Assembly (NCBI GenBank): GCA_001940645.1
Contig: MDVS01000056.1
Location: 1-64,000 of the forward strand
DNA from: Candidatus Heimdallarchaeota archaeon LC_3
GTDB lineage: Archaea > Asgardarchaeota > Heimdallarchaeia > Hodarchaeales > LC-3
Length of the DNA: 64,000 bases
Reading direction: 5' to 3'
The stretch's first letter is position 1. Each line of letters opens with the position of its first letter. This document shows, piece by piece, positions 9,517-18,349 of this stretch. A model generated the notes under the pieces. That model did no database searches. It was not told the origin of the DNA and saw nothing but the letters and a program-made list of their open reading frames with translations. The position numbers and the translations under genes are program-made.

Positions 9517-11127
9517 TTATTTTTTTGTGCTTAGAAGTTTCTCTAATTGTTCTGAAAGGATCGGAGGAACACCAAAAAAATCTTTCCATCTTTGAAATCC
9601 TTCGCTGGAGATTATTAATAAGTGTCCTTTGTTGTAGTCACTAATTTGGCAGTTAATATCTACAGAAAACAGTAATGATTGAATAATTTTTACCAATTCC
9701 TGTTTATAGGAATAGATTACTAATTCTTGTTTTTTTGTCAGCAGAAAATAATCCAGTAACAACTTTATTCTGTCAAATTTAGGCTCAGAACTCTGCAATT
9801 TCTCTAATAATAGATCATTTTCAGAAGGGGTAAGTAATTGATAAGGTGAAAAGATAATTGGTCCATGATCTTGAGAAGCATCAATTAGATGAGTTGATGA
9901 TGTAGGAATAGGAAGGACTAATTTTTTGGTCGTCGATTTCTTTATTATTTGTGATGGTAATTTCTTGACAATCAATGATATTTCTTTATCAAGAAACGAG
10001 TTCTCTGGTCGAGTAGTCTTTTTTGCATTTTCTATTCTCCTGACCTTTCTTTCATACTCTTTTTTAAGTTTATTTATTTCTTCCCCGCTATATTGTTTGC
10101 TTGAATCTTTAAGTTCCTTGAAAGCTTTTCCTTTCAGGATCTGGTTTACAATTTTCTCTCTCTGCCTATTTCTCTGTATATTAAGATCTTCTAATTTAAG
10201 AAAACGATAAATTGGTATTTTATTATAAAGATAGAGGAATGCATGAATATCTAATGTTTTGATAATATTGATACCTATTTTCCATGGTGATTCCAGTTGT
10301 TGAGTATAATTATCAGCTAATTGTTGATCCAATAGTGTGACGATTTGATAAATATCTTCTGATTTGATCACAAAAGATTCTCCAGAATTGAACAACAGGT
10401 TTGCATATTCAATTAATTCGTGTTTAATTTCGCTATAAAAAATAATCGTGTTACGTAATTTTCTTGTCTTGAGTCTAACATAATTTTTTATTAGTTGATC
10501 ATCGTCTTGAATATTTTGAGGAATTTTAAGATCAATATATTTAACTATGTTTTGGTAAAGTTCAGAATAGACTTTGGTAAATTTTTCCTCTAAGTCTTTT
10601 GTCTCAGGGCATGGAAACTGATCATATAGTATGGATTCGGATATTTGGTTTACTAATTTTGAAAAGAATGCATAATACCGAATATGATGTTCTCGAAGGA
10701 ATTCCTCCTGTTTAATATCCTCTTGGGGAGTAATATTTGTACTAAAAAAATCTTTCAATTCTGATTTTACTAAAGATCGTTCTAAAATCAGGAACAGACG
10801 GTATCCCTTAACACGATATTTGTTAGTAAACAAGACTACATCGTATAAAGCAATAGTTTCGTAAATAATATCAATGATTTGATAAGGAGGTGATTTTGCG
10901 AGGACAATCTTTTTTGTTAAACGCAATAATTCCAGATCTACTACTTCACTGCATAAAGGATGCACAGATAGATCCTGTAAATAGAAAAAAAATTGATCCA
11001 GTACTTCTTTATAAAATTTTTCATCAATTCTCGTGTTATATAGGTCTGTGGTTGTAAAAAGTCTGATTACATGAGGAATAAAATAGTGATTATTTTCAAT
11101 TAATGTTTTGTAATCTAATTTCTGCAT
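9517..11127 (-). CDS. Unknown cytosolic protein, helical, 536 residues
   Basis: Not recognised. The sequence is free of signal peptide and membrane helices. It is mostly helical and has a strongly charged, probably coiled-coil stretch at about residues 320-380 (NRQREKIVNQILKGKAFKEL region). A more compact C-terminal domain of about 120 residues ends in an alternating strand/helix pattern (LLIISSEGFQRWKDFFGVPP). The start is the ATG at 11127; no better upstream start exists. It is the first gene of a leftward pair with the coiled-coil membrane protein 7965-9449, so the two may act together. No catalytic motif was found. Confidence 0.6.
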   Translation of the reverse strand: MQKLDYKTLIENNHYFIPHVIRLFTTTDLYNTRIDEKFYKEVLDQFFFYLQDLSVHPLCSEVVDLELLRLTKKIVLAKSPPYQIIDIIYETIALYDVVLFTNKYRVKGYRLFLILERSLVKSELKDFFSTNITPQEDIKQEEFLREHHIRYYAFFSKLVNQISESILYDQFPCPETKDLEEKFTKVYSELYQNIVKYIDLKIPQNIQDDDQLIKNYVRLKTRKLRNTIIFYSEIKHELIEYANLLFNSGESFVIKSEDIYQIVTLLDQQLADNYTQQLESPWKIGINIIKTLDIHAFLYLYNKIPIYRFLKLEDLNIQRNRQREKIVNQILKGKAFKELKDSSKQYSGEEINKLKKEYERKVRRIENAKKTTRPENSFLDKEISLIVKKLPSQIIKKSTTKKLVLPIPTSSTHLIDASQDHGPIIFSPYQLLTPSENDLLLEKLQSSEPKFDRIKLLLDYFLLTKKQELVIYSYKQELVKIIQSLLFSVDINCQISDYNKGHLLIISSEGFQRWKDFFGVPPILSEQLEKLLSTKK

Positions 11128-11397
11128 GTGGTACGTTCTGACCTTCCTAACATTGATTATTTATCTGTTCAGATAAAATACTTATTAGATGATGTTTTGG
11201 TTTGGAGTATAGTTGAAATTGTTGCTGATATATATGTGTTTCGGCTGGTTTGTGGGCCTATTATTAGTAAAAACTTTCAGATTCACCGTATGAGTAAAAG
11301 TTTTAACATTCTCTTCCCTATTAGAAGCGTACAGAATATCTATTTTGTAAAACAGCTTGATTTTGCATGATTTGAAATTTCTAATTTTGTTTCTTCC

Positions 11398-11407
11398 CTA
11401 TATAAAC
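11398..11407 (+). promoter_or_regulatory. Putative TATA box for the ORF at 11436
   Basis: CTATATAAAC has the archaeal box A consensus and ends about 29 bases before the ATG at 11436. That spacing would give a leaderless or very short-leader transcript. This is an assignment by motif and distance only. Confidence 0.45.
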
Positions 11408-11435
11408 TAGGAATGAATACTTGTACAGATAAACT

Positions 11436-11762
11436 ATGGTCTTTATTCAAGCTTTCCCTAAAACTACCAATCAACGAAAATGTAATTGTACTAATGAAAT
11501 CTGTGTGCATATATATTACTTCGTCTTACGAATAAATAAAGAACAAAATAATTATGAAACATATTCCATTGGTTATTATCATGAAGCAGGAAAAAAATTA
11601 CGCCATTTGTTGAAACCTTACCCCGTCAAAAGTAAAAAGTCAGTGTTCAATGCCTATCGGAGATTAGAATATAAACTAAAAACAACAAAAACACTAAGAA
11701 ATTCGTTTAGTATTTCGCTGGACATTAAATTGAAACTAAAAGAAGAATTGGAGAATTATTAA
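11436..11762 (+). CDS. Small basic hypothetical protein
   Basis: A 108-residue, Lys-rich protein with no membrane helix. An N-terminal cluster C-x-C-x5-C (residues 16-24) could bind a metal. The rest reads as a short beta strand region followed by basic helices (SKKSVFNAYRRLEYKL). It is supported by a TATA box at the right distance and by amino acid use that looks protein-like. No family recognised. A DNA- or RNA-binding role is possible from charge alone. Confidence 0.5.
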   Translation: MVFIQAFPKTTNQRKCNCTNEICVHIYYFVLRINKEQNNYETYSIGYYHEAGKKLRHLLKPYPVKSKKSVFNAYRRLEYKLKTTKTLRNSFSISLDIKLKLKEELENY

Positions 11763-11763
11763 C

Positions 11764-11856
11764 ATGAAAAGAACCTTAAAATCCTTATTGATTGTCTCTA
11801 GTAAAATTATTAACTTATTATTTTTCAAAGCCAGTGTTTCTAAAATTGATAATTGA
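11764..11856 (+). CDS. Possible very small ORF (30 residues)
   Basis: An ATG one base after the stop of the previous ORF opens a 30-codon frame, MKRTLKSLLIVSSKIINLLF and onward, reading like a short amphipathic or membrane peptide. The only support is the tight spacing; it may be chance. Confidence 0.2.
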   Translation: MKRTLKSLLIVSSKIINLLFFKASVSKIDN

Positions 11857-11904
11857 CCTATTGATTCAGGTAAGTATGTTATTTATCCATATGACGAAGA
11901 TTTT

Positions 11905-11932
11905 TATTAGGAAATTGTTGATCTTCCTAATA
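11905..11932. terminator. Hairpin, 9-bp perfect stem
   Basis: TATTAGGAA and its exact complement TTCCTAATA are separated by a 10-base loop. The site follows the two small rightward ORFs, so it may end their transcript or belong to a small RNA. It lacks a clean T-run directly after the stem. Confidence 0.35.
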
Positions 11933-12027
11933 GGAAAGACTAAATAAATTTAACAATTAAGAGGTTCGTGATGAATTAGAACAAAAATAATGAGGAATAG
12001 ATTTCTTTTATTTAAGAAGTATTAAAA

Positions 12028-12508
12028 ATGGTAACTCATAGTAAATGGACTTCTTGGTCAGCATTAAATGAAAAAATTGATAAAGAATTTCCCGCTGTGT
12101 ATGAGATTAGAATAAAGTGTCCCGACCAAGCTATTCAACGATGGTTAGGGGAAGATACAGAAGGAATACTGAGTAGAGACTATAAACCTAAACAAAAGAA
12201 GAAACGAGTTTTTAAAGACTATGACGAAAATTTCTTCACATAGCGAAGCTAGAACATTAATAACAATTTTCAAAGACTCAAAGAACTTTAATAATAGATA
12301 TTCAATTTTCAAAGTACAGGACCTGGAAAATAATCTAGAAATCAGATATCAGAAATGTGAAACCAAAGCTCAGGCGAAAGAAGGAGAAAAAATAAGGATA
12401 TATCAATATATTTTGAAATTTGGTGAAACTCCACCGCTTAATCTGAATATTCCAAGAAGGGAAAAGAAAGAATGGACATTATTATTAAATAATGGTCAGA
12501 AAAATTAA
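12028..12508 (+). pseudogene. GIY-YIG-nuclease-like protein, frameshifted and lacking the YIG motif
   Basis: Two overlapping frames together give one recognisable small GIY-YIG-like protein. The first frame (12028-12243) holds AVYEIRIKCP, matching the GVYEIR strand, and GEDTEGIL, after which the catalytic YIG should follow but reads SRDY. The second frame (12221-12508) resumes with HSEARTL and ends with LKFGETPPLNLNIP, matching the family's closing FGE-x-PPLN motif. The frames differ by one step and meet near 12230. Intact members are about 130-160 residues and include small stand-alone nucleases or their inactive relatives. Here both the frame and the catalytic strand are damaged, so it is probably non-functional. 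The homology call comes from remembered motifs and not from a search. Confidence 0.5.
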
Positions 12509-12652
12509 AAAAATTGAATAACGAGACTTACTCAAAATCTGCATAAATCAAATTATTTTTTGTCATATAGCTTCCTCAAAATTAAAAAAAATTGTACTAG
12601 TATTATTATTTCTTACGAAAAAAATTAGGATCATTATTTTAAAAAAAGGGAA

Positions 12653-13213
12653 TCAGAAATAGGTCATTTCCAAATCCAACATATCCTGTCTACAGTTAAT
12701 GATATCCTGTCTGAAAATTGCTTTTTCTTTAAAAAAGTACAATTTTAACACATCATTATCCTTGAATTCAAGTATATCATCATTAAAACTGATATTATTT
12801 CCCCATAATGAGTTATTTATTCGGAAGCGATCCTCATCTATGTTGAAAAAGCATTTAATATCTCTAAATGGTGATTGAGACTCATTCAAAAATTTCCAAC
12901 ACGATGTTTCTTCTTCCAGGAATTTATCCCAAAATTTCTGTCGTCTGGGATATTCCCAATAATCTTTAATCAAATAATAATCTGTTAGGAATTCGTCTGA
13001 TTTCTCAATTTTCTTACCAAAATCATCAAAAGATAAAAGAATATGTTGTAATTCAAGAAGTTCAGATCCCAATAACTCTAATTCAACAAAATCATTAAAA
13101 ACCGTATGGATTTGTTGGAAACTGGTAGAAGAATATTTGTTTATTTCATCCAAGCAATGATTCTGACAGGGAAGAACTGATTTACAATAAGGACAATATT
13201 CTCGTAATGTCAT
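12653..13213 (-). CDS. Hypothetical protein with N-terminal zinc ribbon-like cluster
   Basis: This 186-residue protein starts with a Cys/His cluster, YCPYC-x5-C-x2-HC (C7, C10, C16, H19, C20), that probably holds zinc. The remainder is acidic and aromatic-rich (DYWEYPRRQKFWDKFLEEE) and unfamiliar. It has no membrane helix. It stands alone on its strand, with the primase-like gene divergent at 13547, so the 333-base gap between them should carry both promoters. No function can be assigned. Confidence 0.55.
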   Translation of the reverse strand: MTLREYCPYCKSVLPCQNHCLDEINKYSSTSFQQIHTVFNDFVELELLGSELLELQHILLSFDDFGKKIEKSDEFLTDYYLIKDYWEYPRRQKFWDKFLEEETSCWKFLNESQSPFRDIKCFFNIDEDRFRINNSLWGNNISFNDDILEFKDNDVLKLYFFKEKAIFRQDIINCRQDMLDLEMTYF

Positions 13214-13546
13214 AATTCTCAGTAGGGAATTTAATATTAAATGTACAAGATTTAAATTTAAACTTATCGGGATTTTAACTTATCGGGAAGATGATAAATA
13301 AATACAAGCAAAGAATAAAAATTAGAATAAAAATTGTACAGAGAGTAAACTCGGTAATGTAAGTGAAAATACCCTCGAATTGCCTGTTGCAGCAAAGAAC
13401 CTCTGCTCATAAGTATAATACAACTCGATTATTTATAGGGGAAAAGAAAATAATTGAAATTTCCAAAATTTTTCCACCAATTTTTTTATTTTTTTTTACC
13501 TCTCTGTCAATAGGAAATATTATGTGAAAAAATCTATGAAGTAAAT
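13214..13546. promoter_or_regulatory. Divergent intergenic region with AACTTATCGGG direct repeats
   Basis: The 11-base word AACTTATCGGG occurs twice, at about 13260 and 13277, 17 bases apart and close to the start of the leftward gene: a possible operator. A TATA-like TTATTTATA lies at about 13429. The rest is T-rich with no coding signal. Confidence 0.4.
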
Positions 13547-15067
13547 ATGTCTGAAAGATCGTTCCAAAAGAAATTTGAAGAGTCTTTAAATGAAGAATCC
13601 ATTCTTCGTTATGAACGTATTCGCCGTAGCAAGATGTATCGTCGACACAATAATCAAGAACGATTCATCAATTTTCCTGAATTACGGGATTTCTTACATT
13701 CACTAGAAGATATTGAAAAATTAATTATTCGACTTCATTATCAATTATTAGGATCGACAACGCAAAGTGATATTCCAAACATTTCTATTACCAAATTTGA
13801 GAATCTTGAAAAGACTAATGTCTTATTCTCCATCGAAAAAATCATTCATGATCTAGCTGATAATTTGGTCATTTACCAACTCCAAGCAAGAAAAGAGCAG
13901 GCAAACAAATTTATCCATATTATTCCTTATCAAAGAGATTTGTTAGAATTCTGTTCGCTGGTAGAAGTAAAGAGTATTGATACAAATAATGAACATATTA
14001 GCAAAGTCTTTGAGGGTATTCGATATAATAAACCAGATTTTAACAATTTTCTGATACCTATTACTGAAAACTTCTATACTGAACCATCAATACTCAACAA
14101 ACATCCTGAACCAAAATTTTTAGCTGATTGGATTGATTTGTGTCGTGATCGTTGGGATCTAGTATATCCTGATATTAAAGACAAGGAATTAGCACTTAAC
14201 TGTTGGAGAGATGGTAAATATTTTGTTAGACGGACATGGGAAGATCGGGAAAGAGCTATTATTCATAATGAAAGTGATTTGGATCTATTAGAAGAAGTCC
14301 AAGCAATAAGTATGATACCGAATATTCACCTGATTGAGCCAAATACAGAAGGAATGATTTATCCTGTCGAAGCGATTATAGATCTTGATCCGACAACAGA
14401 AGCAAAAGAAGAAGACATCTACTATATAGGAAACAGTTTCGGAAATTATCTAACAGCTTTGGGAATAAAATATTTAAGACGACTCAGCTCAGGGAGATAT
14501 GGAGGAATTCATTATATCTTACCAATTCATTTAGATGTACCATTACCGCTGATCAGTTCTACTCCTCCTTACAAGACTTATTATAACAGGAATAAGAAAG
14601 ATATTCTTGTTAACAGTCTTCGTCATACAATGGAAGGACTGGTGTTACACTATTTAGTCTACTGGTTAAAAGAGGAAAAATATTTGAAGAAATTAACATT
14701 AGATCCCGACAAAAGGAAGAATCGGTTCGATATAAGTAGAAATGTGAGGTTTGGTGGACGAAGGAGCCTGTTCAGTTCTCACGTGAGTACTGAGAAGGTG
14801 GTTATACCACTACCAGAACATGAGATCAGTTTTGCTCATTATGAATATTATTGTTCTCTAGCAGAGATTACCAAAGCCAAAGAAAATATCGATGATTTTT
14901 ATGAACCAGATTATGGCCAAATATCAACAAAAAAGAATAACGCAAGACAATTATTTAGGGTAGCAGAGGAGATAGGAGATTTTTGGGAGGAATATTTGAC
15001 ACAAAGACCAAATAGATTCTGGAATATAACTCTTAAGGATAAGAAAAATTTACTAATTAATACTTGA
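13547..15067 (+). CDS. Archaeo-eukaryotic primase (AEP) superfamily-like protein
   Basis: A 506-residue protein showing the three conserved blocks of the AEP fold in the right order. First is an acidic metal-binding motif, IIDLDP with Asp279 and Asp281. Second is the nucleotide-binding SGRYGGIHYILP (Ser315, His322), equivalent to the S-G-x-x-G-x-H of PriS and LigD-type enzymes. Third is a late Asp/Arg block, DISRNVRFGGRRSLFS (Asp395, Arg398, Arg401), which resembles the D-x-x-R/SLH region followed by a VPL-type strand. AEPs synthesise RNA or DNA primers. The first 270 residues are helical and unfamiliar. It is not PriS by length or context, since no PriL, helicase or polymerase lies nearby. 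It may belong to a repair, defence or mobile-element branch. Confidence 0.68.
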   Translation: MSERSFQKKFEESLNEESILRYERIRRSKMYRRHNNQERFINFPELRDFLHSLEDIEKLIIRLHYQLLGSTTQSDIPNISITKFENLEKTNVLFSIEKIIHDLADNLVIYQLQARKEQANKFIHIIPYQRDLLEFCSLVEVKSIDTNNEHISKVFEGIRYNKPDFNNFLIPITENFYTEPSILNKHPEPKFLADWIDLCRDRWDLVYPDIKDKELALNCWRDGKYFVRRTWEDRERAIIHNESDLDLLEEVQAISMIPNIHLIEPNTEGMIYPVEAIIDLDPTTEAKEEDIYYIGNSFGNYLTALGIKYLRRLSSGRYGGIHYILPIHLDVPLPLISSTPPYKTYYNRNKKDILVNSLRHTMEGLVLHYLVYWLKEEKYLKKLTLDPDKRKNRFDISRNVRFGGRRSLFSSHVSTEKVVIPLPEHEISFAHYEYYCSLAEITKAKENIDDFYEPDYGQISTKKNNARQLFRVAEEIGDFWEEYLTQRPNRFWNITLKDKKNLLINT

Positions 15068-15151
15068 AGGACATGAGAAAATATTTTATCAAAGTTTTTC
15101 GAGATTAAACAGTAAACAGTTATTTCGGGAATATAAAAAAAGTGAATTACC

Positions 15152-15670
15152 ATGGGGTTTTGCAAAAACTGTAATTATTTTATTACTACAGAGACCGATT
15201 ATTGTCCAAAGTGCATGCATGTGTATAAAAAAAGTGAGGGTCAAAATAGAAGCATATTTAATGTAACTAATCTCATCCTTTTTGCTTATACATTCTTGAT
15301 AGTTCATTATCTAAACACTATGACTTTTAATGTAGGTTTAATTGTCGAACCCTATATGAGGTTTCTGACTTTTATCCTAGACGTGTTGATTGTAGTCCTT
15401 ATCATTAAAAAGTTGCAGGCAAGCTATTATTTTGTAATAATCGTTTCCAGCATTCAACTATTATTTTCCATCTATGGATTGACAAGAGTAACAGCAAATA
15501 TACCAAAGGCTGCAACACAAATGGGTACTACAGTAACTTTCTTTAATTCAGGCACAATTCAGGCTCAATTATTCTTTCAGGATTTCGTTCCCCTAGTAGT
15601 ATCACTTTTTGTATTATGGACAATGTTAAGGAATACAGAAAAATATCTAAGAGTCATGAAAATGAATTAG
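15152..15670 (+). CDS. Zinc-ribbon membrane protein, four helices
   Basis: The 172 residues begin with a zinc ribbon (C4-x2-C7, C18-x2-C21; CKNCNYF and DYCPKC). Four membrane helices follow at about 40-55, 72-86, 92-110 and 142-158. This is a common Asgard layout in which a cytosolic zinc ribbon precedes a small membrane domain. The start is the ATG at 15152, 84 bases after the primase-like gene on the same strand, so they may be co-transcribed. The function is unknown. Confidence 0.65.
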   Translation: MGFCKNCNYFITTETDYCPKCMHVYKKSEGQNRSIFNVTNLILFAYTFLIVHYLNTMTFNVGLIVEPYMRFLTFILDVLIVVLIIKKLQASYYFVIIVSSIQLLFSIYGLTRVTANIPKAATQMGTTVTFFNSGTIQAQLFFQDFVPLVVSLFVLWTMLRNTEKYLRVMKMN

Positions 15671-15757
15671 TTTAAGTTTTATTCTTTGCTATTTTGTAGT
15701 AATTGTTTTTTTAGATCAGCAAATTTATCTTTCACTTGTATATCTCCATCTTATTTT

Positions 15758-17647
15758 CTAAATTTTTTCTATCAAATCCAATAATTGTCCTTTGGTTAGA
15801 GTCTGATACTGATTCTGAGTATTATCAGACCAATACTCCGCTTGGGGGTCATAATTGTCATTATAATATTCTTGCAGTGTTGTAATTGAATAATCAATAG
15901 TATCATATGGATTAACTGGATCAGTATCAATAATAATAAGTAATCCATTCTTTTTTTCTTTATCAAACACCAATTCTAAGAATTTCTGAGTAAATCCGTT
16001 AACTATTTTATTGTTTTTATAATCCTCGTATTTAAACCAGTCATAATCAAAACCTATATTCAATCCCATTAATAATGATGGTGAGAAATGATTAAAATGA
16101 TGATACATTGGTAGATGAATGAGGAAAAGGATCGGAAGTGATTTCTCCCCGATTTGTAAAATCAAGTCTGATTGTTCTGTTACAAGATATTTTCCATCAG
16201 AATTATTCCCTTCGACTTTTATATGGTAATGAGCTTTTTCAGGATAAGTATATTTCACTTCCCATTGGTCAAAGAGCTTAAATACATCTTGTTTATAATA
16301 TTCCTTTATCCAAGTATAAAACATAAGGCAGGTAACATGATTATTTATCGTATATCCTCCTGATTTCCAGGTGAAGACTTCTTTAACTGCATAACCACTA
16401 ATTTCTTTTCCATATTCAGTTGGTCGTGAAAGCATAGTAGTCCATTCCGGAAGATCAAGCGTGACGTAATATCCATAATCATGACTATTGAACGCTAATC
16501 CACTTTTGTATTTATATGAGTGAATCATAAATTTGTGCAATGATTCTCTTGATATGGGATTTCCGAATAAATTAATGAAAACTCTAGGAAACTGGTATAA
16601 ATAGTCAGGAATCTCTTTGAACCCACAGTTATGAAGATTAAGCATGATTATAAGTCCTTCATCAGCTCTAGTAAAGAAAAAATTCTCCCCTTGATACTTG
16701 AAATCATTCCATGTGTACTGGTCCTCCTCAAAGATCTCTTCCTCAATTTGATTTACCTTAATGTTTTTTGCTCTAATGACATCATTGAGGACTCTATTTA
16801 ACAAGTCGCGTTTTTCGAGATTATTTTTATAATTTAAGAAAAATATATCAGCTAAAGGAAAATCTTTGATTTTTCTTACCTGACCAATCAGATTATTATC
16901 CAAGTTTAGTGTTGTTAATTGTTTTAATTGTCCAAGGGAATCTGGTAATGTAGTAAGTTTATTATCTATCAAAGATAGCGTTTTCAACTGTTTTAATTGC
17001 CCGATTGATTCTGGTAATTCTGTGAGCCGATTATTATCCAAGTTTAGCATTGTTAATTGGGTCAACTGTCCAATTGAGTCTGGTAGAGTGGTAAGCTTAT
17101 TGTCAGGTAAAAGGAGCGTCGTTAATTGTTTTAATTCACCAATTACCTCTGGTAATTCGGTGAGTTCATTACCATCCAGAAAAAGTTTTTTTAAATGTTT
17201 TAATTGACCGATTGATTCTGGTAAACCCTCAAGTTCATTTTCAGATAAAAGAAGGTTTGTTAATTGAGTCAATTGACAAAGAGAATCTGATAGTTTGGAG
17301 AGTTGATTACTAGTCAGATAAAGCGTTTTCAATTTTGCGAACTGACCAATTGATTCCGGAAATTCGTAAAAATGATTATCAGACAAATTAAGTGTTAATA
17401 ATTGTTTTAGTTGACCGATTGATTCTGGTAATTCCTCAAGTTCATTTTCAGACAAATCGAGATTAGTTAAATGTGTTAACTGAATTAGAGTGTCTGGAAA
17501 AATGATTTCAAACAACTCTTGAAATGCTAAATTTAGCCTAAAATTTCCTGATTCATCTTCTTCGAAAATTCGCTTTTCTAATTGTGTTAATCCGTTCAAA
17601 TCAGATATTTCTTGAATTATACTTTTTTCTTGGGGAGATATTTCCAT
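15758..17647 (-). CDS. Leucine-rich-repeat protein with distinctive C-terminal domain
   Basis: Of 629 residues, about 54-260 form nine 23-residue LRRs (pattern LxxLxxLxLxxNxLxxLPxSI, for example LTNLDLSENELEELPESIGQ). These would build a curved protein-binding solenoid. No signal peptide or membrane helix was seen, so it is cytosolic. Residues 270-629 are unfamiliar. The last 62 residues (from GLLIIIDTDP to the end) match the C-terminal part of the neighbouring zinc-finger protein 17683-18102 (shared TLQE(Y/F)Y, Y-W-S-(D/N), LTKGQLL/LSKEQLL). The start ATG at 17647 follows the leader AGGGTAGGTGAA, identical to that of the neighbour. The two share tail and leader, which suggests common regulation and a common partner. 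Confidence 0.85.
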   Translation of the reverse strand: MEISPQEKSIIQEISDLNGLTQLEKRIFEEDESGNFRLNLAFQELFEIIFPDTLIQLTHLTNLDLSENELEELPESIGQLKQLLTLNLSDNHFYEFPESIGQFAKLKTLYLTSNQLSKLSDSLCQLTQLTNLLLSENELEGLPESIGQLKHLKKLFLDGNELTELPEVIGELKQLTTLLLPDNKLTTLPDSIGQLTQLTMLNLDNNRLTELPESIGQLKQLKTLSLIDNKLTTLPDSLGQLKQLTTLNLDNNLIGQVRKIKDFPLADIFFLNYKNNLEKRDLLNRVLNDVIRAKNIKVNQIEEEIFEEDQYTWNDFKYQGENFFFTRADEGLIIMLNLHNCGFKEIPDYLYQFPRVFINLFGNPISRESLHKFMIHSYKYKSGLAFNSHDYGYYVTLDLPEWTTMLSRPTEYGKEISGYAVKEVFTWKSGGYTINNHVTCLMFYTWIKEYYKQDVFKLFDQWEVKYTYPEKAHYHIKVEGNNSDGKYLVTEQSDLILQIGEKSLPILFLIHLPMYHHFNHFSPSLLMGLNIGFDYDWFKYEDYKNNKIVNGFTQKFLELVFDKEKKNGLLIIIDTDPVNPYDTIDYSITTLQEYYNDNYDPQAEYWSDNTQNQYQTLTKGQLLDLIEKI

Positions 17648-17655
17648 TTGTCTTC

Positions 17656-17667
17656 TTCACCTACCCT
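17656..17667 (-). promoter_or_regulatory. Ribosome-binding leader AGGGTAGGTGAA (LRR gene)
   Basis: On the minus strand AGGGTAGGTGAA ends 8 bases before the ATG of the LRR gene. It contains AGGTGA, complementary to the 16S rRNA 3' end. The same 12 bases precede the zinc-finger gene at 18109-18120, which fixes both starts. Confidence 0.6.
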
Positions 17668-17682
17668 AATTATTGTTATTTC

Positions 17683-18102
17683 TCAAAATGATTTTAATAA
17701 CTGCTCTTTGCTTAACGTCTTAAACGGTCTTAGTATTTTATTCGACCAATAATTTGTTTTTTTGTCGAAATATTCTTTATAAAACTCTTGTAGTGTTATA
17801 ACTGAAAAATCTGTTATATTCATAGGATTATTATTAGTAAGAATAAGTAATCCACAAAACAGATCCCAATTCTCTGATTGTTCTACTGTTACATAATTTA
17901 ACAAATCAATAGTTTTTGGGGTGATAAATCTGTGTCCAGTAAAAAATCTTTTTGAATATTTTCCCTTCGGTTTTGGAGCATTTTTAACTGCGGTTTCACA
18001 ACGTTTATGATATCCTCTTTCTTTAAGAGCTTTTGTTTTCAATTCTTTTCGACAATATCGACAGAATACTCTTGTAACCTTAGTGTCAAGTGGTTGTGTC
18101 AC
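17683..18102 (-). CDS. Zinc-finger protein sharing the LRR protein's C-terminal tail
   Basis: This 139-residue protein starts at GTG 18102. An N-terminal finger (C14-x2-C17, H32-x2-C35; FCRYC and GYHKRC) resembles short treble-clef or C3H-type fingers. A basic linker follows (PKPKGKYSKRFF). The last 56 residues match the tail of the LRR protein downstream, with GLLI, TLQEFY, YWSN and LSKEQLL at the same spacing. The pair therefore look like two different binding heads on one tail module. The leader is identical too. The GTG start is chosen because the leader sits 6 bases upstream. The biochemical role is unknown; protein-protein tethering is an inference. Confidence 0.68.
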   Translation of the reverse strand: MTQPLDTKVTRVFCRYCRKELKTKALKERGYHKRCETAVKNAPKPKGKYSKRFFTGHRFITPKTIDLLNYVTVEQSENWDLFCGLLILTNNNPMNITDFSVITLQEFYKEYFDKKTNYWSNKILRPFKTLSKEQLLKSF

Positions 18103-18108
18103 GTATTT

Positions 18109-18120
18109 TTCACCTACCCT
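18109..18120 (-). promoter_or_regulatory. Ribosome-binding leader AGGGTAGGTGAA (zinc-finger gene)
   Basis: Exact copy of the leader in front of the LRR gene, 6 bases before the GTG start. It supports GTG 18102 as the true start and links the two genes by duplication. Confidence 0.55.
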
Positions 18121-18313
18121 TATCAGAATGCAATAATGGTCTTCGTTATTATAATCTCCCCAGTATTTGTTTGGGATGCTTGAATAGCAATTTGTAGCAA
18201 TATCACTTCTTCTAAACTTTTCAGCAGAATTTTTGTTGCAATTTTCTTTTTCATTCTAGCTGCAACTGACTGTCAATCTATATTTTTTGTGTAGAGTCTC
18301 ACGCAAGTGTTTT

Positions 18314-18349
18314 GCAGCAATTTCACCATGAAATTATTGCTCGCAGCAA
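18314..18349. repeat. Imperfect inverted repeat with GCAGCAAT ends
   Basis: GCAGCAATTTC, a 5-base loop, then GAAATTATTGCT form a stem with a 2-base bulge. GCAGCAAT recurs just after it, and GCAGCAA/TAGCAAT words are scattered from 18190 on. The site lies in the 500-base gap between the leftward zinc-finger gene and the rightward gene at 18608, so it is a candidate operator or small-RNA hairpin. The gap holds no other gene that I can see. Confidence 0.35.

Noticed and set aside
9926..10210. Rightward hydrophobic frame
   Set aside because: Mirror of the charged helix of the unknown protein 9517-11127.
11128..11370. Rightward ORF of 80 codons starting next to the leftward gene's start
   Set aside because: Its ATG overlaps the promoter side of the leftward gene, it has no ribosome site, and its composition is not convincing.
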